Positions 54,655 through 64,000 of a stretch of 64,000 bases of DNA are shown in pieces (within the stretch, counting starts at the first letter, position 1; every line of letters begins with the position of its first letter). A program made the translations under genes and the position numbers. This DNA comes from Centipeda flueggei ATCC 43531. GTDB lineage: Bacteria > Bacillota > Negativicutes > Selenomonadales > Selenomonadaceae. The DNA lies in assembly GCF_000160695.1 (NCBI RefSeq), contig NZ_GG694006.1, positions 465,641-529,640 on the forward strand, in the 5' to 3' direction. Below the pieces are notes generated by a model. It was not told the origin of the DNA, did no database searches, and saw only the letters and a list, made by a program, of their open reading frames with translations.

Positions 54655-55600
54655 CTCCGTCCCCCCGTTTCCTGCCGGCCTTTACCCACGCCGCAATCGC
54701 CGCCGTATCGTGCGGCGTCGTACGGCAGCAGCCGCCGATGATGCGAGCCCCCGCCGCTGCGTATTCCCGCGACCGTGCGCCAAAATCCTCCGCCGCACCG
54801 CGCCACACCCGTGCCGCCGCATCATAGTACTCACCGGAGTTCGGATAGACGACGATGGGCTTATCGGTCTCCTGCCGAATCATTCGGATCAGACCGCTCA
54901 CATACTGCGGTGCTGTGCAGTTCACACCGATTGCTGCTGCCTCGGGCACGGCATCGAGCACACGAGCACATTCCGCAATCTCCGTCCCGTCGCTGATGTG
55001 CGCACCGTCTCGGCAGGAGAACGAGAAATACGCGGGGATACGGATCCCCTCAGCCCGCAGTGAGCGGACGATGGCGCATGCCTCATGGAGGCACGGCAGG
55101 GTCTCACAGGCGAGAAGATCGGGCGCAGCGGAGGCGAGAATCCGCAGCCGCTGTGCATGAAACGCTGTAAGCGCGTCCTCCTCCACGTCATAGTCACCGC
55201 GATACTCTGAGCCGTCGGCAAGATATGCTCCGTATGGACCGACAGACGCTGCCACGAGCGGCACAGCAGTGCCAGTGCTGCGCTCTGCCCGATAGAGGCC
55301 GCGTGCCTCCTGCGCCAGCCGCACGGAGCGGCGCAGCAGTTCTGCTGCCTCCTCCGCTGTAAAGCCGCGCTGCATAAAGCCGTCGACGGTCGCCTGATAG
55401 CTTGCACTCGTCAGGACATCTGCGCCCGCACGCAAATAGTCCAGATGGATGTCACGCACGAGGTCAGGGCGTTCAAAGAGAGCCTTTGCCGACCAGAGCG
55501 GATCGTCCACAGAAAAGCCGCGCGCCTCCAGCTCCGTTGCCAGTGCCCCGTCAAGGACGAGCACATCCTGCGCCGCAAGCCGCACCTCTAAGACATTCAT
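54602..55600 (-). CDS. mmuM: Homocysteine S-methyltransferase (MmuM-type)
   Basis: The 332-residue enzyme transfers a methyl group, normally from S-methylmethionine, to homocysteine. Motifs are LVLDGALATELEARG, LRAGADVLTSASYQATVDGF, VAASVGPYGAYLADGSEY, GVNCTAPQYV (first zinc Cys) and RIIGGCCRTTPHD (Cys-Cys zinc pair). A charged, Gly/Arg-rich tail of about 20 residues extends beyond the core and overlaps folE. The start MNVLEVRL has GGAGGG 5 nt upstream. It heads the folate gene run, which suggests a link between one-carbon and methionine metabolism. Confidence 0.92.
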   Translation of the reverse strand: MNVLEVRLAAQDVLVLDGALATELEARGFSVDDPLWSAKALFERPDLVRDIHLDYLRAGADVLTSASYQATVDGFMQRGFTAEEAAELLRRSVRLAQEARGLYRAERSTGTAVPLVAASVGPYGAYLADGSEYRGDYDVEEDALTAFHAQRLRILASAAPDLLACETLPCLHEACAIVRSLRAEGIRIPAYFSFSCRDGAHISDGTEIAECARVLDAVPEAAAIGVNCTAPQYVSGLIRMIRQETDKPIVVYPNSGEYYDAAARVWRGAAEDFGARSREYAAAGARIIGGCCRTTPHDTAAIAAWVKAGRKRGDGDGDRVRGGSSARRTRHA

Positions 55601-55616
55601 CCCATCCCTCCAGGCC

Positions 55617-55657
55617 AAAAAATGCCCCCCTGCACGCGGGACACAGCCCATGCGGCA
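55617..55657 (-). terminator. Possible terminator between dapA and mmuM
   Basis: On the minus strand an imperfect hairpin (CTGCCGCATGGG with CCCGCGTGCAG, bulged) is followed, after a G-run, by six T. It falls 18 bp after dapA and 17 bp before mmuM. Confidence 0.4.
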
Positions 55658-55675
55658 GGAGAGCGAGAGATGTGG

Positions 55676-56563
55676 TCACTTCAGCAGGCCATGCTTACGC
55701 AGTGCCGCATCGAGCTGTGCCGCATGGACCGGCTCCATCTCCGAAAGCGGCATGCGCAGAGGTCCCGCATCATAGCCGAGGCGGCACATCGCCGTTTTGA
55801 CGGGGATGGGGTTGACCTCACAGAAGAGCGCATCGATAAGATCTGCATAGTCGATCTGCATCTTTGCCGCCGTGCGCACATCACCGTCAAAATAATGCTG
55901 ACATATATCGTGTGCCGCGCGCGGCGCAACATTCGACAGCACGGAGATCACACCCGAACCGCCGAGCGACAGAATCGGCACAATCTGGTCATCGTTGCCG
56001 GAGTAGACCGCAAAATCATCGCCCGTCGCGGCGCGCAGACGCAGGATCGCCGTGAGATCGCCGCTCGCCTCCTTCACGCCGACGATGCGGGGATGCTGCG
56101 AAAGCTTTGCATACGTCTCCGTCTTAATACCGACACCCGTACGCGACGGCACATTGTAGAGAATTGCCGGAATGCCGACGCTGTCCGCAATCTTCATATA
56201 GTGGGCAACGAGACCATTCTGCGTGCATTTATTGTAGTACGGCGTGACGAGGAGGAGCGCATCGGCGCCGACCTTTTCGGCATACTGCGACAGCTCGATC
56301 GCATAGGATGTCTCATTCGAGCCCGTACCTGCAACAACGGGAATGCGCCCGCCCACCTTCTCCACAGTATAGCGAATTGCCTCGCGATGCTCTGCATCTG
56401 TCATCGTCGCGGACTCGCCTGTCGTCCCCGTGATGACGATGGCATCCGTCCCGCCCGCAATCTGATCCTCAATGATGCGTCCAAGCTCGTTGTAGTTGAC
56501 CCCAGTCTCCGTAAACGGCGTAATAATGGCAACGCCCGCACCGCGAAAAATCTCTTTCCTCAT
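55676..56563 (-). CDS. dapA: 4-hydroxy-tetrahydrodipicolinate synthase
   Basis: The 295-residue aldolase condenses pyruvate with aspartate semialdehyde in the lysine/diaminopimelate pathway. Motifs are GVAIITPF, VITGTTGESATM, VTPYYNKCTQNGL, ILYNVPSRTG (catalytic Tyr) and IVGVKEASGD (Schiff-base Lys). Length is typical. GGGGGAG precedes the ATG. It follows the M16C peptidase gene by 76 bp. No other diaminopimelate genes are in the window. Confidence 0.95.
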   Translation of the reverse strand: MRKEIFRGAGVAIITPFTETGVNYNELGRIIEDQIAGGTDAIVITGTTGESATMTDAEHREAIRYTVEKVGGRIPVVAGTGSNETSYAIELSQYAEKVGADALLLVTPYYNKCTQNGLVAHYMKIADSVGIPAILYNVPSRTGVGIKTETYAKLSQHPRIVGVKEASGDLTAILRLRAATGDDFAVYSGNDDQIVPILSLGGSGVISVLSNVAPRAAHDICQHYFDGDVRTAAKMQIDYADLIDALFCEVNPIPVKTAMCRLGYDAGPLRMPLSEMEPVHAAQLDAALRKHGLLK

Positions 56564-56639
56564 GGCAAGCTCCCCCTTTATTTATTCTGTCATCATTATC
56601 CCACGTGCCGCGCGAAAAGTCAAAAGCTTTGTTGATCTG

Positions 56640-59561
56640 TCACATCCGCAGCGCAGGCCGCACCGCATCAAAGAGAACGGCATTTTCGCGGATCTTCTCC
56701 TCTCCGCCGAGCACACAGCGCACATTCGCCTGCATTGCATCCGCAACGAGCGGTGCAAGCGCACGGATGTCCGCCTGCTGTGCTGTGAGAATCTCATCGC
56801 GCGCACGCTGGCGATCCTCCTGCGTGATGCCGCGCAGATGGAACGTTGCGGCAATATCCCCTTTCATCTGCGGCGTCATCGGCGCATCCACGCCGCTCAT
56901 CGTGCCGATGATGAATTTATCCATCTCACGGTCGGACACATCAAACGTGCGCACATAGTCCGCCGTCTCATCGAGCACATCCAGCGTCTCGGCGAGGTTC
57001 GGGTCACGGTAGGAAGAAAACACCATGAAGCCGTTGCGGTTGAACTGCGTCATCGCACCGTAGGCTCCGCCCTGCACACGGATGCGTGTCCAGAAATAGT
57101 CGTAGCGGAGCAGTGTTTCGAGCACGCGCATCGTCCCCGTGTAGCGATAGCCCAGCTTGAGGAAATTCGCCCCCTTTGCCACGTACTGCACGCGGCTCTG
57201 CGTCGTCAGTCCCTCGTTGCGTGCGCAGATGTTCCACGTGTACGGCGCAGGCGGGAACACTGCCGCAGAGAGCGTGTCCCTGAACGCGGCGAGCTGCTCT
57301 GCCGTCTCATCATACATGGAGGCGGGTGCCGTCACACTGAGGATCAGATCATTGCGGTTAAAGATCTGCGGCAGGATGCGTGCAAATGCCGCCTGCATCT
57401 TCGCATGATCCGCGTCAAAGTTCTCCTTGAATGCAGAGAGAAAATCGTGGAACGGCAGTCCGCCGACCTCCGCATAGGCGCCCGCCGGTGTCAGGTAGGC
57501 AGCAATGCGTGAGGCGACAACCTGATTTGCCGCACGCTGGAGCGAGAGCTCCATGCCCGTCTTCTCCTCATCGACCAGCTCGCGGATACGCTTGCTGCCC
57601 GAGAAGTCGCTCGTGCCGATGATCTCCGTGAGGAGCTCAAACAGGCGCGGCAGATTCCCGCGCAGCACCTTGGCGCGCAGCTTGAAGCGCGGCATGAGTG
57701 AGTCCGCCTCACCCGCACGCGTATAGGCGACAATGTCCGCTCCGATGCCGCCCGTATAGAGACTGCGCAGCATGGCAAGCTCCGCATAGCCGTGCGCCGC
57801 CGTATCGACCGCACCAAACATCTCTGCGAGCAGATACGCATACGGCAGATCCTCCTGTGCAACCGCCGCCATCGGGAAGTAGAAATTCAGATAGACAATG
57901 CCGTTCGTCTCGAGATCCGAAAAGAGCACCTTCGTCCCCGCGAGATCGCGCACCTCGAGCGGCAGACGCTCCGCATCCTTGCGAATGTCCGACCGTGCAA
58001 GGATAGGGATCGAGCGCAGTGCCTCCTCCGTGTCAGGAGCCTCCTGCGCCGCCTTCAGCGCCGTACAGGAGCGCATAACCTCCGCAACCTCGTCTGCACT
58101 CATCGCAGCCTTCTTCTCCGCCAGCTCCGCCGCCTGGACTGCCGCCCGTTCCGCACCGAGCGTACGGCTCGGCGCGAGTGTCACGAGAGCGGCGTGCGGA
58201 TTGTCGAGGAACGCCTCGCGAATCAGCTGCTCGAAGTAGCCGTCCTTGAGTCCTTTTTTGAGCGCGGCAAGAGTATCCTCATAGCGCAGATAGTCCTCAG
58301 GCGCACCGCCGTAGAGCCACGTCTTCATCAGACGAATTCCGTAGATCAGTCCCTTGGGTGATGAGCCGAAGTCCGACTCGCGCAGACGGAACTCAAGCGT
58401 ATTGAGCGATGCCTGTACGAGCTGATGATTGAGTCCCCCATCCGCGAGCTGCGTCAGCGTCTCCCGCACAACCCGTGCGAACTCCTCCGCGCGCGCCGTC
58501 TCCGACTTGCTGACCACGATGCTGAAGAACGGCTGAAGGATGTCACTCTCGTAGTTCGAATCCACATCGCGTCCGAGCCCCGCGTCGATGAGCGCCTGCC
58601 GCAGCGGCGCGCCCTGCATCCGCAGCAGCGCATGGTCGAGAATCTGCAGTGCCATGACACGCTTCATATCCGACGTATCGCCGATCACCCAGCTAAGCGA
58701 AAGAAAGGCATTCTCTGCGAGCGGCTCCTCCGCGCCGATGGGATAGAAATGATCCTTGCGGACGCACGCCGGGAATGCAGACTGACGATCAATGCGCGAC
58801 GGCACGGGAATGCGGTCAAAATGCGAGAGGTAGGCACGGTCGAGATACGCCAGCTTCTCCTCAATGTCGAGATTGCCATAGAGATAGATATAGCTGTTGG
58901 ACGGATGATAGTAGCGCGCATGAAACGCGAGGAACTGCTCCTGCGTCAGCGCGGGAATCGCCTCGGGATCGCCGCCCGACTCATAGCCATATGTTGTATC
59001 GGGATAGAGTGCCGCCATGATGCGGCTGCCGAGGAGATCATCCGGCGCGGAGAGCGCGCCCTTCATCTCATTGTAGACCACTCCGCTGTACGTCAGCGGC
59101 GCGTCTGTATTTTCAAGCTCGTAGTGCCACCCCTCCTGCATGAGCACCTGCGGATTCTCACGCATTGCCGGGTAAAACACTGCATCCAGATAGACATCCA
59201 TCAGATTTTGGAAATCGCGGTCGTTGCGGCTTGCCACAGGGTACATCGTCTTATCGGGGAACGTCATCGCATTGAGGAACGTATTGAGCGAGCCCTTCAC
59301 AAGCTCCACGAACGGCTCCTTCAGCGGATACTTGCGCGAGCCGCAGAGCACGGAGTGCTCCACGATATGCGCCACCCCCGTATCATCGACCGGCGGCGTA
59401 CGGAAGCTGATCGAAAACACCTTGTTGTCGTCCGCCGTCTCTAAAAAGAACAGCTGCGCTCCCGTCTTCTCATGCACAAACGTGCGTGCCGTTCCCTCTG
59501 CCTCTGTAATCTGCTCCGAGCGAAGCAGACGAAACCCGTGAATCACATCATCTATTTTCAT
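56640..59561 (-). CDS. M16C zinc metallopeptidase (PreP/insulinase-like)
   Basis: The 973-residue peptidase has the inverted zinc motif HIVEH in TGVAHIVEHSVLCGSRKYP, followed by GSLNTFLNAMTFPDKTMYPVAS, the usual M16C form. Two halves of about 480 residues form the degradation chamber; the C-terminal half includes GAYGAMTQFNRNGFMVFSSYRDPNL. There is no signal peptide, so it acts in the cytoplasm on short peptides. The start MKIDDVIHGFRLL has AAGGAGG upstream. Its own promoter lies about 30 bp before it. Confidence 0.94.
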   Translation of the reverse strand: MKIDDVIHGFRLLRSEQITEAEGTARTFVHEKTGAQLFFLETADDNKVFSISFRTPPVDDTGVAHIVEHSVLCGSRKYPLKEPFVELVKGSLNTFLNAMTFPDKTMYPVASRNDRDFQNLMDVYLDAVFYPAMRENPQVLMQEGWHYELENTDAPLTYSGVVYNEMKGALSAPDDLLGSRIMAALYPDTTYGYESGGDPEAIPALTQEQFLAFHARYYHPSNSYIYLYGNLDIEEKLAYLDRAYLSHFDRIPVPSRIDRQSAFPACVRKDHFYPIGAEEPLAENAFLSLSWVIGDTSDMKRVMALQILDHALLRMQGAPLRQALIDAGLGRDVDSNYESDILQPFFSIVVSKSETARAEEFARVVRETLTQLADGGLNHQLVQASLNTLEFRLRESDFGSSPKGLIYGIRLMKTWLYGGAPEDYLRYEDTLAALKKGLKDGYFEQLIREAFLDNPHAALVTLAPSRTLGAERAAVQAAELAEKKAAMSADEVAEVMRSCTALKAAQEAPDTEEALRSIPILARSDIRKDAERLPLEVRDLAGTKVLFSDLETNGIVYLNFYFPMAAVAQEDLPYAYLLAEMFGAVDTAAHGYAELAMLRSLYTGGIGADIVAYTRAGEADSLMPRFKLRAKVLRGNLPRLFELLTEIIGTSDFSGSKRIRELVDEEKTGMELSLQRAANQVVASRIAAYLTPAGAYAEVGGLPFHDFLSAFKENFDADHAKMQAAFARILPQIFNRNDLILSVTAPASMYDETAEQLAAFRDTLSAAVFPPAPYTWNICARNEGLTTQSRVQYVAKGANFLKLGYRYTGTMRVLETLLRYDYFWTRIRVQGGAYGAMTQFNRNGFMVFSSYRDPNLAETLDVLDETADYVRTFDVSDREMDKFIIGTMSGVDAPMTPQMKGDIAATFHLRGITQEDRQRARDEILTAQQADIRALAPLVADAMQANVRCVLGGEEKIRENAVLFDAVRPALRM

Positions 59562-59592
59562 CAAACGTATCCTCCTTATCGTTACGCCTGCC

Positions 59593-59620
59593 ATTATACC
59601 ATAGAGAGGGAGATTCTCAA
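59593..59620 (-). promoter_or_regulatory. Predicted promoter of the M16C peptidase gene
   Basis: The minus strand reads TTGAGA (59620-59615), 16 bp, TATAAT (59598-59593). It overlaps the T-rich tail of the truB terminator, so one transcript ends where the next begins. Confidence 0.65.
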
Positions 59621-59623
59621 AAC

Positions 59624-59648
59624 AAAAGGACTGTCGATACGACAGCCC
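59624..59648 (-). terminator. Rho-independent terminator after truB
   Basis: A 9-bp stem (GGGCTGTCG with CGACAGTCC, one G-T pair) with a 3-nt loop is followed on the minus strand by TTTTGTTTT. It lies about 35 bp past the truB stop. Confidence 0.8.
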
Positions 59649-59681
59649 AACAAGGGAAATATGAATAAATGCCTCTAAATC

Positions 59682-60554
59682 TCAAACCGGCGGAAACGCC
59701 TTCTCCGGGTACATCTCCTGTGCATTGGCATCATAGCGTCCGATACCGAGAAAAACGCCGTCCGCATAGACACGATAAAGCCCTGCAGCGAGAGGGCGCC
59801 GTTCCGTGGTTGAGAGCCCGCTGTAAAACGCCTTGACACGCTGCTGTGTCAGCTCGTAGCATGGGAGCGACAGGGCGCGGTCTGCCGCGCAGACCGCATC
59901 CTCCCCCGCCTCTGCGAGTTCCTCGGGCGTATAGGCATCCGCGAGGGTAAACGCGCCGACGCGGCTGCGCAGAAGGAAGCGCATCGTCGCGGGCAGATGC
60001 AGTCCCGCACCGATGTCGGCGCAGAGGGACCGGATATAGGTCCCCTTGGAGCAGTCCACGTCGATGCGGATGCGCTGCCGCACGGCATCGATGTGCAGGA
60101 GCTCCAATCGGTGAATGGTGACCTTGCGCGGCGGGATATCCACTGCTCGTCCCTGCCGCACAAGATCGGCGGCACGCTTCCCGCCGACCTTGATCGCCGA
60201 GTAGGCGGGCGGGCGCTGCGTGATGCACCCGCGAAAGCGTGCGAGCACCGCCTCAATCTCCTCCGCCGCCGGCAGAACGGGGTGCTCTGAGCGCTCCGTT
60301 ACCATCCCGTAGACATCCCCCGTGTCCGTCGCATAGCCAAAGGCGATCTCGGCACGGTAGGACTTATCCGCCCCCTCAAGGTACTCCACGAGCCGCGCAG
60401 CGCGCCCAAGGGCGATGGGGAGAATCCCTGCCGCCGCGGGATCGAGCGTCCCTGCATGACCGACACGTTTCTGGTGAAAGATGCGCCGCACGACATCGAC
60501 GACATCGTGCGAGGACATCCCCGTCGGCTTCAGTACATTGATGAATCCGTCCAC
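59682..60554 (-). CDS. truB: tRNA pseudouridine-55 synthase
   Basis: The 290-residue enzyme makes pseudouridine 55 in the tRNA T-loop. Motifs are GFINVLKPTGMSSHDVV, RVGHAGTLDPAAAGILPIALG (catalytic Asp), QRPPAYSAIKVGGKRA and VDCSKGTYIRSLCADIG. A C-terminal part of about 60 residues completes the usual length. It is 3 bp downstream of nrnA in the infB-rbfA-nrnA-truB cluster. Confidence 0.96.
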   Translation of the reverse strand: MDGFINVLKPTGMSSHDVVDVVRRIFHQKRVGHAGTLDPAAAGILPIALGRAARLVEYLEGADKSYRAEIAFGYATDTGDVYGMVTERSEHPVLPAAEEIEAVLARFRGCITQRPPAYSAIKVGGKRAADLVRQGRAVDIPPRKVTIHRLELLHIDAVRQRIRIDVDCSKGTYIRSLCADIGAGLHLPATMRFLLRSRVGAFTLADAYTPEELAEAGEDAVCAADRALSLPCYELTQQRVKAFYSGLSTTERRPLAAGLYRVYADGVFLGIGRYDANAQEMYPEKAFPPV

Positions 60555-60557
60555 GAT

Positions 60558-61505
60558 TTACGCGTTCAGCTCCTCCCCGATGGCATCGAGGATCGCCGTA
60601 CGAGCCTCGGCAAACGGCGCGTGGATCGTGCATCCCGCTGCACGGATATGTCCGCCGCCGTCGAATTTCTGCGCGATGCGCGAGACGTTCGTCCCCTTTG
60701 AGCGCATACTGATGCGGTAGGTATCCTTTTCCAGCCACTTCATAAAGAATACAATCTGTGTCCCCTCGATCACGCGCAGCTCGTCAAGCAGTCCCTCCGT
60801 CGTCGTGACCTCGCGTGCCCGTTCTTCGTCGATAAAGACAGCGGCAACCCTGCCGTCAAAGAACATCTCGAGGTTTCGGATGGCTCTGACCTGTGCCATC
60901 ACTTCATCGTATGACTTCATCTCCATCGCTGCGGAAACGATATTCGGCTTCACGCCGATCTCAAGGAGATCCGCCGCCGCGCGCATCGTATGCGGCGTCG
61001 TATTGGAGAATCGGAAAAAGCCCGTATCCGTCGCCATTCCCGTATAAAGGCAGACCGCCGCATCGAGCATCGGCATGACGCCGAGGATGCGAACAAGGTC
61101 ATAAACTATCTCACAGGTAGCGGCAGCTTTAGGGTTCAGACAGAGATGCTCCGCCTTCTCATCATTCGTCACATGATGATCAATATTAAGCAGATGAACG
61201 GCATCCACAACGGATACCGACGCCCCCGTCCTGCCGAGTTCAACATCGCAGACGACAAGCAGGTCAGCGGTATAACGCTGACTCTCTATGGGACGCTCAA
61301 TTTGGTCAACGCCCGGCAGAATGCTGAAAATTCGGGGAATCTCATCGTCAATCAGGATACGAACTTCTTTCCCCTGTGCACGCAGGACGTGCATGAGTCC
61401 AAGCGTCGATCCGATGGCATCCCCATCGGGACGGATATGCGAAGTGAGAACGACAGTCTGCGCATCGCGGAGCATCTGCGCCGCAGCATCCATGGTGATC
61501 TTCAT
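60558..61505 (-). CDS. nrnA: DHH-family oligoribonuclease/PAP phosphatase
   Basis: The 315-residue enzyme degrades oligonucleotides of a few residues and dephosphorylates phosphoadenosine phosphate. The DHH domain has TSHIRPDGDAIGST, VVCDVELGRTG and NIDHHVTND. The DHHA1 domain ends with FDGGGHIRAAGCTI. It overlaps the rbfA stop by 4 bp, the order typical of Firmicutes between rbfA and truB. Confidence 0.93.
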   Translation of the reverse strand: MKITMDAAAQMLRDAQTVVLTSHIRPDGDAIGSTLGLMHVLRAQGKEVRILIDDEIPRIFSILPGVDQIERPIESQRYTADLLVVCDVELGRTGASVSVVDAVHLLNIDHHVTNDEKAEHLCLNPKAAATCEIVYDLVRILGVMPMLDAAVCLYTGMATDTGFFRFSNTTPHTMRAAADLLEIGVKPNIVSAAMEMKSYDEVMAQVRAIRNLEMFFDGRVAAVFIDEERAREVTTTEGLLDELRVIEGTQIVFFMKWLEKDTYRISMRSKGTNVSRIAQKFDGGGHIRAAGCTIHAPFAEARTAILDAIGEELNA

Positions 61506-61873
61506 ACGTCCTCCTTTTTCTCCTGTGGCTGATCCTCATGGATTTCATTGAGCAGCCGCTGTATGTGATCACTATAGTTCAGCGACGTATCGAGCGCAAA
61601 GCTGATCTCCGGCGTAAAGCGGAGACGGATGCGCTTGCCGATCTCGCGCCGTACAAAGCCGAGCGAGCTGTTAAGCCCGTTCAGCGTATCGCGCGCCTTC
61701 TTCTCATCCCCCATGACACTGACGTAGATCTTCGCCTCACGCAGATCCTCCGTGCACGCGACCGAGGTGACCGTCACAAAACCAATACGGGGATCTTTCA
61801 ATTCGTTAAAAATAATATCGCTGATTTCCTGTTTCATCAGCTCCTGAACCTTTTCCACACGAACCTTACTCAA
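61502..61873 (-). CDS. rbfA: Ribosome-binding factor A
   Basis: This 123-residue protein helps mature the 30S subunit and 16S rRNA 5' end. The pattern MSKVRVEKVQELMKQEISDII, DPRIGFVTVTSV, AKIYVSVMG and LRFTPEISFALDTSLNYSDHI is the full RbfA KH-like domain. The start codon is TTG, 8 nt after AGGAGG; no better ATG is near. It lies 109 bp after infB. That gap (61874-61982) holds no supported gene; the ylxP-type gene found here in some Firmicutes is absent. Confidence 0.94.
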   Translation of the reverse strand: MSKVRVEKVQELMKQEISDIIFNELKDPRIGFVTVTSVACTEDLREAKIYVSVMGDEKKARDTLNGLNSSLGFVRREIGKRIRLRFTPEISFALDTSLNYSDHIQRLLNEIHEDQPQEKKEDV

Positions 61874-61982
61874 GGCCTGTTCCTCCTATGGATAAACGGC
61901 AAGGATTCCCCGCCGCCGCTCAGACAAAAGAGCGCAGCCCACCATCCGCCGATATGACAGGCGGTAGACTGCACTGTTATGA

Positions 61983-64000
61983 CTATTCTTCTTCGGTGTG
62001 TTCTTCTGCTTTGGCAGCGGCAGCAGCAGCCTGTTCCTCACGCTTTTGTTCTGCCGCTTTGTTTGCCTCAGCAATGGAGGTCTCAATTTCCTCCATCGTA
62101 TATGCCTCGATGATGTCACCCTCGGCAAAGTCACGGAAGTCGACAATCGAGATCCCGCACTCATAGCCGGCGGCAACTTCCTTCACCTCATCCTTGAAGC
62201 GGCGCAGCGAGTCGATCTCTCCGTCGAACAGTTCGACATTGTCGCGCAGGATACGGATCTTGGAGTTGTTGCTGATCTTGCCCTCTAGAACGTATGAGCC
62301 CGCGACCAGTGCCTTGGAGAATCGCATGACCTGACGAATCTCGACGCGTCCCTGAATGACTTCCTTGTACTTCGGCTTCAGCATGCCGCTCATCGCATCC
62401 TTGACATCGTTGAGCGCATCGTAGATGACACGGTAGGTACGGATGTCAACGTCCTCCGTATCGGCAAGACGCCGTGCGTTCGCATCGGGACGCACATTGA
62501 ACGCAATGACGATCGCCTGCGATGCAGAAGCGAGCATGATATCAGACTCGCTGACCGCACCGACGCCCGAATGCACGATATTCACGCGCACTTCATCGTT
62601 CTTGTTGAGCCCAAGGAGTGCCGAGTTCAGCGCCTCGACCGAGCCCTGTACATCCGCCTTGACGAGGATGTTGAGATCCTTGATGTCACCTTCCTGAATC
62701 TGCTGGAAGAGAGCATCGAGCGAGACGCTCTTCGATTTGATGAGATCGCGGCGCTGATTGCCAAGACGCGCCTCAGCAATAGAACGTGCCTGCTTCTCAT
62801 CGACGGCAGCAAGGATGTCGCCTGCCGAGGGAACATCGTTGAGACCGAGGATCTCAACCGGCATCGACGGGCCTGCCTTCTTAACGTTGTCGCCGCGGTC
62901 GTTGATCATCGCACGCACGTGCCCATACGCCGTGCCGACGACGATGGAGTCACCGATGCGCAGCGTACCGCTCTGGACAAGCACCGTCGCCACGGAACCG
63001 CGTCCTTTGTCAAGTTTTGCTTCGATGATGACACCGCGTGCTTCACGGTTCGGATTTGCCTTCAGCTCCTCAACCTCGGCGACGAGAAGGATATTCTCGA
63101 GGAGATCATCGATGCCCGTGTGCTGCTTTGCTGAGACAGGCACCATGATGGTATCACCGCCGTATTCTTCAGCAATGAGACCATATTCCATGAGTTCCTG
63201 CTTGACACGCTCGGGATTCGCCCCAGGCTTATCGATCTTGTTGATGGCAATGATGATTGGCACATGCGCCGACTTCGCATGATCGATTGCCTCGATGGTC
63301 TGCGGCATTACGCCGTCGTCTGCCGCAACCACGAGGATCGCGACATCCGTAATCTGCGCGCCGCGTGCGCGCATCGCCGTGAACGCCTCATGTCCCGGCG
63401 TATCGAGGAAGACGATCTTCTTTCCTTTGCAGACGACCTGATAGGCACCAATGTGCTGTGTGATGCCGCCCGCCTCATGCGTACTGACCGAGGTATTGCG
63501 GATGGCGTCGAGCAGCGACGTTTTGCCGTGATCGACGTGACCCATGACCGTAACGACTGGCGGACGCTCCTTCAGCGACTTTGGATCGTCCACGATCTCA
63601 GGGATCAGCGTCGGATCGATATCCGGCGGCAGTTCCTCGGTGGTGACACCGAATTCCCCTGCGACAAGTGTTGCCGTATCAAAATCGATCTCCTGATTGA
63701 TGCTCGCCATGACACCCATGAGCATAAGCTTCTTGATGATATCCGATGCAGTATAGCTCATCTTGGACGCAAGATCCTTGACGGCAATCGTCTCCGGCAG
63801 TTTGATGTGTTTCGGCCGCGCGATCTCCGCCTTAGCTGCGGGCGCAGGAGCAGCGGTACGTCCCTTGCGTCCCTTGCGTACACCGCCGCGGCTTCGGTCA
63901 TTCTGGCGCAGATCGCTGCGCTCCTCACGGTCACGACGCGCACCGCCGCGCCCGCCGCGCCCGCGGTCCGATCCCGCGCCGCCTTCATTACTGCGTCCGC
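61983..64000 (-). CDS. infB: Translation initiation factor IF-2 (partial, N-terminus outside window)
   Basis: The frame stays open to the right edge, giving 671 residues of IF-2. The G domain has [19 protein letters not shown], the [16 protein letters not shown] switch II block, and [10 protein letters not shown]2_N sequence ([20 protein letters not shown]) and an Arg/Gly/Asp-rich linker ([17 protein letters not shown]) precede it. The C-terminal half has the EF-Tu domain 2-like regions and ends in an Ala/Glu-rich tail. The true start lies beyond base 64000. Candidates at an internal ATG (63761) are not the start, since conserved IF2_N residues continue upstream. Confidence 0.97.
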   Translation of the reverse strand, partial: GRSNEGGAGSDRGRGGRGGARRDREERSDLRQNDRSRGGVRKGRKGRTAAPAPAAKAEIARPKHIKLPETIAVKDLASKMSYTASDIIKKLMLMGVMASINQEIDFDTATLVAGEFGVTTEELPPDIDPTLIPEIVDDPKSLKERPPVVTVMGHVDHGKTSLLDAIRNTSVSTHEAGGITQHIGAYQVVCKGKKIVFLDTPGHEAFTAMRARGAQITDVAILVVAADDGVMPQTIEAIDHAKSAHVPIIIAINKIDKPGANPERVKQELMEYGLIAEEYGGDTIMVPVSAKQHTGIDDLLENILLVAEVEELKANPNREARGVIIEAKLDKGRGSVATVLVQSGTLRIGDSIVVGTAYGHVRAMINDRGDNVKKAGPSMPVEILGLNDVPSAGDILAAVDEKQARSIAEARLGNQRRDLIKSKSVSLDALFQQIQEGDIKDLNILVKADVQGSVEALNSALLGLNKNDEVRVNIVHSGVGAVSESDIMLASASQAIVIAFNVRPDANARRLADTEDVDIRTYRVIYDALNDVKDAMSGMLKPKYKEVIQGRVEIRQVMRFSKALVAGSYVLEGKISNNSKIRILRDNVELFDGEIDSLRRFKDEVKEVAAGYECGISIVDFRDFAEGDIIEAYTMEEIETSIAEANKAAEQKREEQAAAAAAKAEEHTEEE

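Noticed and set aside
61886..61982. Small ORF between infB and rbfA (ylxP-like position)
   Set aside because: Only a 19-codon frame without a ribosome site is present, with no similarity to YlxP.

Overview
The window looks like a chromosomal segment of a Selenomonas-type Negativicute, a Firmicute with an outer membrane. Three TonB-dependent receptors, a TonB protein and several lipoproteins show a diderm envelope. The infB-rbfA-nrnA-truB order, AGGAGG ribosome sites, sigma-A-type promoters and high GC fit that group. I infer the genus from overall character only. No rRNA, tRNA, CRISPR array, insertion sequence or prophage was seen. Nearly all genes lie on the minus strand; the exceptions are the uracil permease/pseudouridine synthase pair and the PepSY gene.

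Layout. 1-3.3 kb: a YesM/YesN-type two-component system (regulator cut by the window edge) and an iron-type periplasmic binding lipoprotein. 3.6-9.1 kb: uvrC, leuA, a DUF2156 protein and manA. 9.3-11.5 kb (+): NCS2 uracil permease and an RluD-type synthase. 11.5-12.8 kb: an orphan amino-acid binding protein and a zinc-ribbon protein. 13-15.9 kb: an OmpR-type system divergent from a PepSY protein, with three 11-bp repeats between them. 16-18.3 kb: DUF1848 protein and an ArsB/NhaD-type transporter. 18.3-24.5 kb: a long operon with a 38-codon ORF, a glnP-glnQ-type ABC pair, a DMT exporter, a divergent FtsZ, an HD hydrolase, glnS and a small unknown protein. 24.7-26.4 kb: a GNAT acetyltransferase and a soluble PAS-chemotaxis transducer.

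26.5-49.9 kb is the standout: about 23 kb on one strand with mostly overlapping or tightly spaced genes. It is headed by a cobalamin riboswitch followed by an intrinsic terminator, and closed by another terminator. In transcription order it encodes a TonB receptor, BtuF-type lipoprotein, truncated radical SAM remnant, ChlI-like and ChlD-like AAA+ proteins, CobN/BchH-like chelatase large subunit, second BtuF-type lipoprotein, NifH-like protein, two nitrogenase component-1-like proteins, third BtuF-type lipoprotein, ABC ATPase, FecCD/BtuC permease, TonB, second receptor, TIM-barrel isomerase-like protein and third receptor. The set joins outer- and inner-membrane uptake to a complete three-subunit metal chelatase and a complete nitrogenase-like reductase. 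I infer an anaerobic metallo-tetrapyrrole (corrinoid or porphyrin) import and reductive metal-exchange or ring-modification system. The substrate and reaction cannot be read from sequence.

50-64 kb is housekeeping: msrAB, ung, a folate operon (mmuM-folE-folP-folB-folK/folA fusion), dapA, an M16C peptidase, truB, nrnA, rbfA and the 3' part of infB, which runs off the right edge.
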